DNA from: Emydura subglobosa
Taxonomy: Eukaryota > Chordata > Testudines > Chelidae
DNA: 64,000 bases
Assembly (NCBI GenBank): GCA_007922225.1
Contig: ML680053.1
Location: 22,976,061 to 23,040,060, forward strand
Direction of reading: 5' to 3'
Shown here: positions 21,295 through 34,747 of the stretch, piece after piece
Position numbering within the stretch: position 1 is the first letter of the stretch
How the letters are laid out: the number at the start of each line of letters is the position of its first letter
Notes under the pieces: generated by a model
The model's database searches: none
Told to the model about the DNA's origin: nothing
Seen by the model: only the letters and a program-made list of their open reading frames with translations
Program-made: the position numbers and the translations under genes

Positions 21295-23345
21295 ATAGGA
21301 ACTGGAGAAAATTGATAAGGGAAACAAAGGGACTCAAGGAGAAATCTATGGCCAGCAGAGTTAAGGACAATAAGAAAGATTTCTTTTTTAAAAGTATATT
21401 AGGAAAAAAAAGAATCCTAACAATAGTATCGGTCCAGGGGTGTCAAACTCACTTCCTATGGCAGGCCAGATTGGAAGTAAATGTACTTCAAGTGGGCCAT
21501 ACTCTCATTGTACCTGCCGCCGAGAAATCTTGCAGCGTCCTACCTTTCGGAGGCGTCTCGTGGTGTCTTATCTGCCGCCGAGAAATCGCACGGCATCCCG
21601 CCCTTTGGCGGCAGCTGCCAGGGGCCGGACTGAAAAGGATCGTGGGCCGTATCCAGCCGCCCGCGAGCTGAATGTTTGACACCCCTGTATTAGTCCATTA
21701 CTAGATGTAAATGGTAGGATAAACAATAAAAATACAGAATGTGCTGAAGTGTTCAATAAATATTGCTGTTCTGTATTTGGAAAAGAAACCGACTATATAG
21801 TCTCATCATATGATGATAACACTCTCTTTCCACTCCAGTAGTATCTCAGGTGGATGTTAGACAAATAATACGGTTTTAAATCAGCATGTTCGGATAACTT
21901 GCATTCAAGAGATTAAAAATCAGCTCTTTTTAAAAAAGTTTTAGAATACTGGGGAAGTTCCAGAAGACTGTATGAAAGCTAATATTGTGGCACTATTTAA
22001 ATAAAAATGTAAATGGGGTGACCCAGCTAGTTATAGGCCTGTCAGTCTGACACTGATCTCGGGCAAGATAATAGATCGGCTGATACAGGACTTGATTAAT
22101 AAAGAATTAAAAGAGGGTAATAATCCATGCTGATTGGCATTAATTTTTATGGAAAATAAATCCGATCAAACTAATATATTTTTTTTATGAGATTACAAGT
22201 TTGGTTAAAAAAGGTAGTAGTGCTGAGGTAATCATCTTAGACACCTTAAGCTTTTGACTTGGTACTACATGACATTTTGATTAAGAAAGTAGAATGGTTA
22301 AATTAATTTTGTACACATTAAATGGATTAAAAACTGGGTAATTGATAGGTCTCACAATGTAATTGTAAACAGGGAATCGCCATCTAGTGGGATCGCATCA
22401 GGATCAGTTCTTGGCCCTACTCTATTTAATGTTTTTATCAATGGCCTGAAAGAAAACATAAAATCATCAGTGATTCAATTTGCAGATGATGCAAAAATTG
22501 GGAAAGGTAAATAGCAGAGGACAGGTCACTAATTTAAAGCAATCTGGTTATTTTGGTAAACTGGATGCAAATAAAAATATATATTTTTAATATGGCTGTA
22601 TGTAAATATATATATCCAGGAACAAAGAATGCAGGCCATACTTACTCCAGGGAGGACTCTATCCTGAGAAGTAGTGACTCTGAAAATGATCTGGGGGGTC
22701 TTGGTGGATAATCAGTTGTGCGTGAACTCCAAGTGAGACACTTTGGACAAAGGGCTAATGCAATTCTTAGATGCATAAACAGGGAAATCTTGACTAGGAG
22801 TAGAAAGGTTATTTTATCCTGTATTTGACACTGGTGTAGCCACTGCTGGAATGCTGTGTTCAGTTCTGGTGCCCACAATTCAAAAAGGATGTTGATAAAT
22901 TGGAGAAGGTTAAGAGAAGAGCCACAAAAAGGGTTAAAGGATCAGATAATCTGCCTTACGTTGACAGATTCAAGGAGCTCATTCTGTTTAGCTTAACAGA
23001 AGGTTAAGGGGAGACTTGATTAGTTTATAAGTACCTGTTTGGGGAATAAATATTTAATAATTATCTCTTCAGTTTAGCAGCGAAAAGGATAATGATCCAA
23101 TGAAGCTAGAATCCAAACTCAGACTGGAAATCAGGTGTACATTTTTAACAGGGAGTGTAATTAACCATTGGAACAGTTTACCAAGGGACATGGTAGATTC
23201 TTCACCACAGGCAATTTTAAAATCAATTATGTTTTTCTTAAATATATGCTCCGAAAGCTTCCCCAAAATAATTCCATGGCCTGTGTCATACAGGAGATCA
23301 GGTTAGATGATCACAGTGGTCCTTTCTGGCCTTGGAATCTATGTA
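21295..23345 (+). mobile_element. Old CR1 LINE, plus strand, with hAT-like insert
   Basis: A decayed CR1 with part of the region between endonuclease and reverse transcriptase, then the reverse transcriptase: SVLGPTLFNVFING then FADDAKIG at about 22400-22500. It ends with the 3' UTR (GATGATCACAGTGGTCC near 23310) and terminal CTATG words at about 23345. Stops and frameshifts are frequent. It is split by a hAT-like MITE at 21435-21687. The subfamily differs from the copy at 55-59 kb. The left limit is approximate. Confidence 0.85.
21435..21687. mobile_element. hAT-like MITE with 14-bp inverted ends and 8-bp duplication
   Basis: 253-bp element with inverted ends CAGGGGTGTCAAAC and GTTTGACACCCCTG. 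The flanks TATCGGTC (21427-21434) and TATTAGTC (21688-21695) match at 6 of 8 bases, the 8-bp duplication expected of hAT transposons. Inside, the word TGCCGCCGAGAAATC occurs twice about 60 bp apart, an internal tandem duplication. It is GC-rich compared with the surrounding AT-rich CR1. No coding frame is credible. Confidence 0.85.
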
Positions 23346-26300
23346 TGTATACAAATATTTTATTTGTGAGAATCACACAACTTCCATGCATACATAATTT
23401 ATTAATTGTTTTAAGTAATATTTGTAAATATTTATGCAGTGAGATTGGGGAGACAGCTGTTGTTACAGTGGTCATCTTGGGGTTTGATAGACCTGATCTT
23501 GATATACAGAAATTTTAAATAAGGTTTGGAAATACCAGGATTCGAACCCTGTATTCATCCTTGTTTGGGGCTCAATTCAGTCTCTCAAGACCCAGAATGT
23601 CAAAAGGGGGAGAAGGTGCAGTGTCTCAATAGAAGTTATTGGAGGCACATATTGTCTCTGGCAAGCTGCAATGGCCAGGCAGCACCCTGCCACACCTTTT
23701 AAAAAGCCTTCCTGTTTCAAAAGGCAGGAGACAAGGCCCCACTCAGACACCCTTCTCACAGAGCTAGTGAGACACTAGCAAACAACATTAGTTGGCCCCC
23801 TTTCCTTGTGCACTGGGAAGTTCAGAGACAGATTATATGTATCCACTAAGAAGGAGCTGTTGAGGTGGGGGACTTTCTGTCCTTCTCTGATCTTAACACC
23901 ATTCTTTAAGGCAGGCACGGTTTGATGCTTGGCACTTTGAAAGATTTTCATTTAATTGGATAGGCATGCATGCTCTCTCTCACTCGGTCTGTCTGGGTTT
24001 TACGTATATACTGGTATATACTGTGTTTTCACAGCCATTTAAAATTCCTGTGTTTGCCATCTCGTGATTAGTTGTCCAAAGCCTGTCCACTCTAGAACAA
24101 ACCGGAAGATCAATATGAATCCCTGGCAGACTGTTGAAGTCATTGTTTTTCCTTTCCTGGGTCCATTTCTAGTATCTAATAGTAAAAAATAGTAAAAGTA
24201 TAAAAAAAAATGTAGATGGCAGTTCAAGTCAGGATTTAAAAAAATCTACTTCTTAACACTTTCAGAAAATCATTTTAATACATGATATGAAAAGAGCAAG
24301 AGCCAGGTTAATGTTTAATAATTAAATGGCATTTTAAATGCACATTTCCATACTCTACTGAACTGGTCTTATGAAACTAATTGAACTGTTTGGTTCTGAG
24401 AGCAGCAGACCTTTCCCCGAGGGCAGATGAAAGGTTTTAATTTCACTTTTGTTTTTGGAAAACTATCCTCCTCACCTTTTCCCCTGCTTTCCTTTAAAGA
24501 GGACATTCCAGTGTTTAAGAGGAAGTTTTATGAGCTTCTCAGTTAAATTATATATTACTGTCAATTAAAACTGCAGGAGTGGCTGCGGGCTGCATTTGAG
24601 AATCGTGTTTACCAGCCAGAGCACCATTCTGGATTTCAACCATGACGGTTGTTTTCAGGACCTGAAATACAGTAGTGAATGCATAACTTCAGAATTCGGA
24701 AGCTTAGACACACCCAATATGGCCTCTCCAGACCATGAGGATAGGAACTATGCCTTCCATGGAAAAATAGTATTGATTGTCGTGTTGACATTGGTTAACA
24801 GTCATCTGGGCCCCACTTTGGGTTTGGGGAGTCCTTTGTAGATGTGGAGGTATGAATAGCAATATATAGTGTGTGGCAGAGGTGTGTGATCAAAGAGATT
24901 ATTGAGGAATTTAAACAATTGGGATTCCTGAACGTTTGCCTCTTTCGTGTTCTCCCTTCCCTCGATCAGACAAGTCCAGGAGCACATTAAAAGAAAAGGG
25001 GATAACTCAGTGTTGATGCAACCTCAGTTCATAATTATGGCCTGTTCCTGGACATGTACTGAGGGATATACCAGACAAGCATAATGCTAGAATTTTCAGA
25101 CATTCTGAATTCTTTTCAAAACAAATGGGGCAGACACCTTTCTTACAGAGTACTGTTGACATTAATGCGCAGATTTCCAGAAGTGATCAGCTCCCCATTG
25201 TTCTCAGTTGGGAGATATTGGGTGCTGAACTCTTGAAAAATCTGACCCAAAGTGCTTTGTCCCTACTGTAATTCTGGTTGACCATTCTTGTTCAATTTTA
25301 CGGTGGTTCATAAAGCCATTCCCTGTTTACACAAAGTGGATAACACTGAACTACACACTTGGCAGGGGCAAGATGGTGATGGAGTGTGCTTTTCACAGAC
25401 TGAAAGGAATACAGATGTCTGACCCATAAGCAAACATGATTTTAATGTCTATGCTTTCATTACCTTTCATAGTTTACCCTGCCCAATCTATCTACCCTAA
25501 TATCTTATAATAAGATAGAATCTGTAAAGACATAACCTTATTCCTCCAAGCCCCTCATCAAAGCTCACTTCTGAATGCTCACTATAAGCAACAGCTTGAT
25601 AATGGCTAGTTAGGGAGTGAGTTGTGATTAGTAGAGGGATTTCTGACTAAAATACTCTGTCTCCACCATCTGAACCCTGGCCCCCTTGTCTGTCTCATCT
25701 ACCTGTTACGTCTTGTCTTAGATAGTCCCTGTCCAACGGAGTTTACAGACATTTTCTATGTTTGTACAGTGCCTAACTCAATTTAGTCCAGTCTTGTTGA
25801 GACTTTTAGATACTACAGCAGTATAAACGTTGCTGATAGTACAATGACAAATGTAGCAGTTAAACTAACTGTCGGAATGCTGCATATTATGTAACTTGTG
25901 AAACCAGAGATTTAACTGAACAGTGGCGTGAAGAGATTACAGGACTTGCAGCAACCTATGCACAGCTGAGCAGAAAAGGTTTTCCACTAGAAGCCTTTAG
26001 GTTAGTTTAGCCAGCAGTCCATATGCTGCCCAAATTAGAAATGCACTGTGTGCAAACTGATATTGATGATAGTAAGATTAGGGATAGGTTAATGAAATGA
26101 ATATAACCTTTTTAAAAGAAGATATTTAATGGTATGTTGATGGTAACATTTATATATTTTTGATAGTATTTGAGAATATTAGTTGTTCTGAAGGAGTCTA
26201 TGGAGGAGTGACTCAATCATTTATTGATAGTAAAGAACAGCATATTTGTGTTTATTAAGCAGAGAATTTTTATCAGAATCTGCATCATTATACCCAAACA

Positions 26301-29300
26301 AAGATGCAGATCCACTGTAATAGTGAACCAAGCGCTTTACGACATATTGTTTTAAAGTTCATTATGTGCATCCCTTTGGATTCCAGTTCTGTGTCCTTCT
26401 GATGTAAAGGGGCAAACTGCCTTGTGAATGCATGCAAGAAAGCTGGAGAATAGGGTATTAAAGTTTAACCAGTGAAGTCTTGTTGATGCCTGAGAGGTGT
26501 AGGAGGCTCTTCCATCATCCTTGTGTGTCCCATTTTCCAATACAATTAGCAAACCCAAAAAGCTAATGAAGTTTTGGCCTATTCTGTACAATCCATTATT
26601 GTCCAAAAACAAGGAGTTTATATTTCCTCTTTGTGATGCAGCTAACAAGCTGGAAAATGGGAATGAAATCTAGAGAATATCAGCAAAATTGATGAGGTTG
26701 GAGGGAAAGACCTTTGAGAAGATCCAGAGAACTCAAAACATATAATTTGTGTCTCACTATCACTAATACTCCGCAAGTATTGTATTTGAAGTGTGTAAAT
26801 ATCATGGAAGGAGAGGAAATATTTGGGTTGCTCTGATGGGGGCCTAAATAGGAGTGGAGTTAGGTGTCCAACACCTGTTGAATTTCCCTTTGGTCTTCTA
26901 GATAGTAAAATCATCTCCCAGGGATGTGAAGGAAAATCTGTTGTTTGAATTATATTGAATGAAGTACTGTAAGGGACAAACTTTCATTAATAGGGAGATG
27001 AACTAGAGATAAATTCTAACTCTCAAATTCTGTAAAGTTAAATATTTGTAGTCTGTCTTCCTATAATAACTGAGTTGTCAGTAAGCTTTACACAACATAT
27101 TTTTTCACTGCCTCTCCCTGATAAAAGATAACTGCTTTGCTGCCTGCCTATAACTGAATAATAAAAATTTAGTAAGTTAAAAACAAGATGAATTTTCATT
27201 TCACATTACAGATATTACAAAGCATAGCTTTTCAATAGAAATAATTTGCATAATATGTAAGTTCTCACCTGGTTTTATCATATTTTACCACTATGGAGGT
27301 GCAAAGTGAAAACATAATTTTCAAATTAATTTAAAAATAAATAACTTTGATTATTGCTATATCACTGTCCTTTCCAGTAGACATTTATAAATGAGATATA
27401 AATATTCTTGTAGTTACTTTACATTTTGGGTAGGGAGATACAATGGGAGGTGAATATTTAATTATCTTAGTGATGTGTAGTATATTTCAGTTTCCAGATC
27501 CACAATACATATTCAATATAATTAAGTTCTACAGTACATGTAAAACATTAGAATATAATTTAATCAACAGTATTAAGCGTGGAGCTTGAAACTACAGCCA
27601 CAATACACTAAACAATTACTAACAGTTTTTCCCAGTCAGACTTTATCTAAAGACAGTTTTCCTTTATTGGATATATCCAAGACATGTTGTTACAATTCTT
27701 CTGTGTTATGTATATGTGCCTTTCTCTTTAGTAGGGATTGTTGTAATTGAAAGTTCCACAGCGTGGTGCTGTCGCCCTGTTATTGCCTTTACTGTCTTAT
27801 TCCAGGTTGGTCATGTCTCAGAAATTAAAGGCTTGCATGTGGCTGTCTGTGGGTATCTATAATCTCATTCTTTTAGGTGACTGGGACAAAGGGTTTAATA
27901 CACATGTACAATGTATATGAAGTGTGTTGAGATGTTCTTTAAATACTGTATACCTTTTAACTGAATATAAGCTAAGTCATTACTGCTTTCTGATTTTGTC
28001 TTACAAAATCTTTAATGAGGTTAGTTGGTTGTCATTGTATTCAAGCTAGTATTCCTATTTTTATATCCCTTGATTGTTCTTTATACCCACCTGATATGAT
28101 TTTGTTATTATACAATCATTTACTTTGTATAGTATCTTTTGTGCAAAAGTATCTTAAAATGGTTGATGTGTTTTGAGAAATGTTGTACATGTAAAATGTT
28201 ATTTATATTTGCTCAAGCATTACTTTTTCTCTTTGTCTGTTGAGTCACTTGAATAACAAAGTAGACTTTTTTCCTCCTCCTTACTCTTGCTGCATTATAA
28301 GAACCTGTGAAATGAAACTACCAAAAGAAATAGCCTTGTTAGGGAGTGCAATGAAGGAAGAAGAAATTGGTTTGCAAATGCAGAATAATGAAGGTTTTCC
28401 AGAGCTTGCTGGTTACATAGGATTACCAGAAGACTGATTTTCAGCTGTTCTATATCGCCATTTTCCTCCATTCAGATTAATGCGTGATAACAGTGTAAGA
28501 GTAGTGCTGATAGAGGAAATCTTTATTTATGCATTGTATGGTTTTTTTTTAAATCTGCCTACTGACCCAGCAGGTTATGGTTGTAATAGGCTCACCTAGT
28601 CTAGACAGACAGAATACAAATGTTTAGCTTCCTAAGGTTCTTAGATTCACATCATGTTCCTAACTTACTTATTTCTGGAGACTCACAGAGCTCAATGCAT
28701 TTTATTTTGTTTTAGATTGTTTTAAAATGAATTCTTCAGTCATTTAAGACAAGGCATGCAGTTCTGTACATCTGCTGATGGAAGTAATTGCATATAGATC
28801 ATTTTCTATAAGGCAATGCGTCTCAAATGGTTTTTAGAGCTTGGAAGAGTAGCGTGATAAGGATTCTCAAATTGTTACTAACTCCTATGAAGAAGTTAAT
28901 TGGGCTCTTGATTCTCTTATGTGTCTTTTAACCAAGGGGCATGAACTTTTACAACTGCAAACACTAGCTTGGCTTAAATAATGTGTCAGATTCTTATAAA
29001 CCAGAGCAGACTGTAACATACATCAGTTTTCAGAGACTTTAAAAATAATCATACATTATTAAAGAGCATGTTTAGCATTTGAAAAATGTAGAACTTTATT
29101 TCCCTGCTGTGATAGTGAATTTATTTATAAGTAATGCCATGTATTTGTTTAAATGGAATTTTAAAAGTGGATAAATTATCAGTTAATTCCTTGTCTTTAC
29201 TGGGCTAAGAAGATTTTGCCCATCTCTCTTAGCTATCATATAAAAGTTACTTTGATCCTGAAATTCTCAGTTGCAGCTTAATTCCGGACTCTGGTGTTAG

Positions 29301-32300
29301 TCGTGTATAATTGTATCTTCCTTCTCCTCCTCAATGTTTTGGATTTATGCTGGTAAAGTTTATTAGAGTTCATTAAAAGCTAGTTTTTGTAGATTGGTCA
29401 GACAGACTAGGAGTAGGATTTGAAGTTTGATGTGAATTTTGTTGCTTGTAGAAATTTTAATTTGAGATGAAAAGTATAAAATTTGAGATTTTTCTCTTTC
29501 AGTAACCTAACTATCATCTGAGAATACCTGATCTTGTGAAGCTTGCCTTTCTTTTGTGCATGTACACGAAAATGAAATGGACTAAACTCAGATTATTTTT
29601 TAAAGACTTTGTCATTTGAGGTGAGACATGACAATAACATGGATGTATTTGTTTTGAAACTTTACATGCATCCTGAATAGTGAAAAGAATTAGGCCAAAC
29701 TTTGTAGAGAAAGAATACAGAAGAATTCCTGACTTCAATCCTTATTACTAAAGGAAAGAAAGAGAGCTTTATATCCAGCATGCTACAAGAGGATTTGTGA
29801 TCTCTTTGTTAAGAATACTAAAGTAATTTCAGAGGGTTGGGCTCACATGTAGACATTTGACATGAGATCCAGCACCTTGATTGTCTTCTGTTAAGTATTT
29901 TGAATGTCTAAAAAAAAATCACAATTTTTCTTTGCTATGGGTGTTCCTTGATGCTAGAAGACATGTCAGAAGAGATTATTTTTTTAAAGAATGCATTTCT
30001 CCTCACTCTGACTTTGATTCTACCTTCATTAAAGTTTTAATTTGTCTTAGGACTTATTGCCACACTTCAGTACTTTCTCTAACAGCAGTTAGCATCTAAC
30101 CTTTGCTGGAGGAGATCAATTAAAATAGGTCAAACTAATATAATAGCCATGTATGCAAAGCTGGGTTATTTGGCCTCTAGCCTTAATAACTGGAGGGTTG
30201 AGTTGTAGACGTCCTGAATGATTTATTGAGGAAGGAAATCTGAGTTTAAGAATATGTATGCAAATGATCACTTTAATATTTACAGCAGTGTTGTTAAATA
30301 TATGGCTCTTGCACAGTGTCTGCAATGAATTTTAAAAAATCATGAGTCTTCCATTGAGTAAGGAGGGAGAAATCTGTTCATGTTCCATACAAGATACAGA
30401 GAAGCAGCCATTTTAAACTATTGTACATAAGGAATATATATTGTACACTAGCTGTATTATTCTTTACCTCTTAGAAACTTCATCTCTAGCTTATTTTAGC
30501 ACTATATCTCTTCTACCAGTGAAATGTTGTTTTTTATTATGGTGCTGAAAACAAATTTGCACATCATTTTATGTGATTAAGCCTCATGTCCCTGTGTTTA
30601 GTAAAAGCAAAGTATTTTTACATATAATGAAATGGAAAAAAAGAAAAGAAAATCCTGTGGTCTTTTTTCTTTCCCTTTAGAGGCAGACCATGCTGTAGAT
30701 GACTCTTTAATTTGTAAGTCATGAAGAATGACTGCTTAAGATGTTTTTAGAGGGAGGTAATGGCATTTAAGAGATTGAAATTTGTTCATGGGGACATAAT
30801 TGTAGAAAATATGGAATAGTTGGAAGGGTGGAAATGGACGTGTGAGGAAAGGAAATAGTATCAAACAAGGTAAAAAGTTGTAGAAGAGGAGCTCTGATGG
30901 AAAAGGCAGTGGGTAGAAAGAAAAGAGACTATAGGTATACTTGTCTGGATTGTTAGTGAGGGTTTTTTGTTTTTTGGGTTTTTTGGGTTTTTTTTTGCGC
31001 TGCACACTGAATTTATGCAAGGCTAGAGAGAATTGTCTCTGGTTTTTCTTACAGAAAGATAACGAATTAGCAGATAAAGAATTAAACTTTAATGAAGGGA
31101 GAATAATTTTTGGTAAACTGTTGGCATACAATTCTGCTTGTCTATTTTGTGAAGTCTGGCTGACCAAAACGAGGAAACAATAGAACCCCAGATCAGCTCA
31201 CATATGATGCGAGTTGCAGTTTTTTACAATACTATCCATTTCCATTAGGAATACTGGCTTCAGCCTTACAGACTTTTTATTTGTTACAAGAAGTTTGGAA
31301 ATAGTAAAGGAATCTTTATTTCTGCATTGTTAAAAGCTTCCTTTGGAAATGATCTGTCAAGAGAATACAATTCACAGCTCTGGCTTATCAGTTTCAAAGT
31401 TAGGATACAATATTTTAGAAACAATCGCTGCTTTGCAGTCTGACTTGTGAAGTGGCAGAACCATATCTTAAAGATGTAGCATCCCTGCTCAGAAACTGAA
31501 AAGATTGAGTTTCAGACTGGATTCCTTTGACATACTTCATCATAAGGAAAACTTTGATTTTTAACAAGGCAAACTTTTCTTGACAAGAGTGATGTGTTAC
31601 TACTGCTATGGTAGTTTTTCAGGAATGCTTGGAATCAGGTGACCTTTTGCTACTTGTATAATATTAATGTGCACTTTTATTACAATGTATTGGACATGAC
31701 CATCTGTTATATGCATCTGTTACTTCAGTGTATACTGTAGATATGACTTGTAGTCATACAATTAGAATATCTCATGTAGTGCAAAGAGAATTGTAACTGA
31801 TGATATTTTGTGGTTTTGTTGTAGTTTCATTTGTTGATTTATTGATGTATGCTCAAGCTTTTTTTCAGAAAGATTGGTTTAGTGAGGAAGCATCTGGCGA
31901 TAGTATTTAAAAAACAGCATTCCACCAGAGAGTTGACAGTTTTTCCTTCTGTGCCATTGATGTGGTTCCTTACCATGTATTCTGTCTGTCTAGGTTCTTG
32001 CATGGCGCCTATCACTGTGCTATTGAAGTGCTTCCCACAAATTAAAATGACAATAATATGTCTCTTTCCTGTTAGCAAGGAGTAAGCATGGTTTTGTTTT
32101 GAATTTGGTGAATTTGTTCTTTGTTTGTTTTCATAGGCAAGAAAATGGTGACATTATTGTGTAAAATCTTGGGAAAAAAAGATTGAGTTTTTCATTTAGC
32201 TCTAAATGCACTGGGGAATAGTAGGCATTAGTTTTTCATCTGGCAGTGAGTTCCATATTCTTGGACAGGCTCCTGTGAAAATTCCTACTCCTACAATCAC

Positions 32301-32666
32301 AAGGACCCTGCTGAACAGTTCCATTGTGACAGCTGCATGTAGCTGCAGTGGAAGACTATTGTCCCAGTCAGTCTCTCTCTCTCCAATAATTGGACTTGTT
32401 CCATTCTTGGTTTAGAAAAGTAGGACAGGGTTAACTGGGTTTTGTACAATGGAGAACAAGTGGAGAGAGTGACTTATTGAGGTGATGTGTTGCTGAACAG
32501 GCAAGCTGATGTGTTCTGAAACACACCTTGAGCTTTCTCATGGTATGGGACTTCATTCCTAAAATATCTGTGATAGTCCAGTCAAATAGATGTTATAGAA
32601 GCATGAATCACTGTAGCCAGATTTGAATCCAAGAGGATTAAGGGTAGTCTCTGAAAATGGGCACTC

Positions 32667-32698
32667 TTGTTTGTTTGTTTGTGTTTGTTTGTTTTTTG
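32667..32698. repeat. (TTTG)n microsatellite
   Basis: About seven TTTG units with one interruption, in AASDHPPT intron 2. Confidence 0.85.
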
Positions 32699-32964
32699 TC
32701 CACTTTTTTTTGCAATGTAGAATCCACACAAATGCCATGCAGAATCCATGATGACAGCCAGACCGTTAACTGATTTTAACAATCTGGGAGCTGGTGTTTT
32801 TGATGAGTATCTTGGTGTTGGTTGGTAATGGTCCTGGTAATGTGTTTTTCTGATAACTGTTTACATAACTTGTCTATTTCGTGAGTATTGTAAATAGATT
32901 TAAATTGCAGAGGTTTTTTTCAAAGTTTTTATTTCTGGAAGGTAATTTACCAAATTTACTGGAC

Positions 32965-33206
32965 CCTAGCTGCAGCTCTGGCCCTGGCCTTGGCTCCCGG
33001 CCCTGGCCTTGGCTCCCAGCCCTGACTGCGGCCCCGCTCCTGGCACAGGTCCTGACTGCTGTCCGTGGCCCTGCTTCTGGCACAGGCCCCAGCTTCCAAC
33101 CACGGCTTTGGGGATAGAGGAGGCAGGCTGTGGGAGTGTGTTTGCACGGAGTCCATTATAGGTGTGTGGGGGTGGGGGGGGTGACATAAAAAGTTTGGGG
33201 ACCATA
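32965..33206. mobile_element. GC-rich minisatellite and hAT-like end
   Basis: The unit CCCTGGCCTTGGCTCCC occurs twice in tandem (32982-33019), followed by looser CTGGCACAGG repeats to about 33105. At 33190-33206 the sequence AAAGTTTGGGGACCATA is the inverse of a hAT-type terminus (TATGGTCCCCAAACTTT). The whole may be one non-autonomous element inserted beside the CR1 tail at 33215. I could not find the other terminus. Confidence 0.5.
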
Positions 33207-33214
33207 GCTTTATG

Positions 33215-33542
33215 CCATTGTAGGTAATCACATTGTACCATCCCCTCCATAAATTTATCAAAATCTATCTTAAAATAAGCTAGATTTTTTTTGCTCCCAC
33301 TACTCCCCTTGGAAGGTAGTTCCAAAACTTTGCTTATTACCAGAGAAAGTGACCTTTGCTTAATTTCAAGCCTAAACTTATTGATGGCCAGTTTATATCC
33401 ATTTCATCTTGTGCTGGTATTGGCTAAACTTAACTCCTCTCCCTGCCTGGTGTTTGTTTATCCTTCTGATGTATTTATAGAAAGCAATCATATCTTCCCT
33501 CAGGCTTTGTTTTGTTAGGCTAAACAAGCCAATCTCCTTTAG
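33215..33542 (-). mobile_element. CR1 LINE 3' part (minus strand), before insert
   Basis: 3'-terminal part of the long minus-strand CR1 that resumes at 34748. Plus-strand words such as AGGCTAAACAAGCC and the AGTTCC/CTTGGAAGG stretch are the complement of the CR1 region after the reverse transcriptase (GGCTTGTTTAGCCT, as in the 58.5-kb copy). It is interrupted at CTCCTTTA by a Harbinger-like element. Confidence 0.85.
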
Positions 33543-34747
33543 GTTTTGTTGACACAAGTTACAGCAATGATCAGAAAGTGCTGCAATTACAATGCTTGTG
33601 CCTGTCTATATAGCATCGTGTCGCTGAAGCGCGTCCACAGTTGGTGCTCTAGCATCGACAGTGAGAGCAGTGCACCCTGGGCAGCTATTCCACTGTGCAA
33701 TTCGCCACCTTGTGCCTCTAGGAGCTGTGGGAAGGTGGAGAGGATTGCAATGCATCATAGGTGTGGTGGTGGGCTCACCGTCCCATGATGAAGTGATTTC
33801 TGTCCCATCATTACATGGGTTTCTGACTGCGTTTCGCAACATTTTTCAACAGCCCCAGTCAGGGCCATCCCTAGTGGAGCGCAGGGCAAAGCACACTGTT
33901 TGGGCTTCCTGCCTTGCTCCAGTGGCAGGAAGGGTTCCTGGCTCCCACAAGACCGCACCCCCCACCTTCTGCTCCAAGGAGAAGGGTCTGTACCTGTGAG
34001 GAGGTGGGTGGGAGAACATGCCGCTTACCTCCTCCTGTGAGCCGGGTCTTGATAGTGGAGGTAGGGTTGCCATTGAGGATGGCTTCCAGTTCCTTATAGA
34101 AGCAACAGGTCTTTGGCTCTGCACCAGTGCATCAGTTTGACTCCCTTGCCTTTTGGTATCCCTGCTGTAGCTCCTTGATTTTCATATGGCACTGCAGTGT
34201 GTCCCGTTCATAGCCCTTCTCTGGCATTAAATGAGAAATCTAACCATAGGTATCCTAGTTCCTTCGGCTGGAGCAGAACTGGTACTGCACAGCCTCCTCT
34301 CTCCAAATACCGATCAGATCCAGAAGCTCCAGTGTGGTCCAAGTGGGAGAGCGTTTGGGGCGTGGAGCCGCCATGGTTAGCTGGGAAGATGAGATGTGAG
34401 CTCTCTATGCCAACCAGGCAGGAAGTGGAAATTCAAAAATTCGCAGGAATTTAAAGGGGGAGGGGCAGATGGCTGCAGGACATCAGCGTTCAAATTGATG
34501 GCCAGAGTGGTCAGGATGGGTATTTTGGGACATTGCCTGGAGGCCATTTACTGCAACATAACCAAGCACGGTTTCTACACTGAAAAAGTTTGGCACAAAA
34601 AGCTCTTCACCTCTCGTTGAGTTGGTTTTATTTTGTCATTAAAACGAGAGTTGGGTCAGCAGGGAGGTGATTGCAGTGTGTACACTATCACTGTTTTGGT
34701 TCAAAAAGCTGACTTTGTAAATAAAAGTTGCTAATGTAGACCAGGCC
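33543..34747 (-). mobile_element. PIF/Harbinger-like element inserted in CR1
   Basis: 1205-bp insertion that cleanly splits a minus-strand CR1. The right end is TGTAGACCAGGCC followed by TAA. The left end GGTTTTGTTGACAC is a diverged inverted match. The flanks TTA/TAA fit a TWA target. It contains a decayed minus-strand Myb/SANT-like reading frame (34041-34374), the accessory DNA-binding protein of PIF/Harbinger elements. No DDE transposase is recognisable, so this is a deleted derivative that depended on a full-length relative. Confidence 0.75.
34041..34374 (-). pseudogene. Decayed Myb/SANT-like DNA-binding frame of Harbinger element
   Basis: From ATG at 34374 (minus strand) one frame reads MAAPRPKRSPTWTTLELLDL, then IWREEAVQ and SSRRN. 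After that come in-frame stops, with recognisable downstream blocks YERDTLQCHMKIKELQQGY and CCFYKELEAILNG. The W-x-E-L-x-x-L pattern at the start, the C-x-x-K-IKEL pattern and the FYKELEAIL end are typical of the trihelix/Myb-SANT (MSANTD-like) proteins of PIF/Harbinger transposons. At least three in-frame stops and no frameshift were seen, so it was lost by point mutation. It is unlikely to be host-recruited. Confidence 0.75.

Noticed and set aside
21312..21679. 119- and 79-codon open frames
   Set aside because: These are chimeras of CR1 debris and the GC-rich hAT-like MITE.
28240..28437. 65-codon plus-strand open frame in AASDHPPT intron 2
   Set aside because: No splice-site context or homology was seen. 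It is consistent with chance in 28 kb of intron.
32965..33120. Proline/alanine-rich frames over the GC-rich block on both strands
   Set aside because: They are translation of a tandem CCCTGGCCTTGGCTCCC-type minisatellite.
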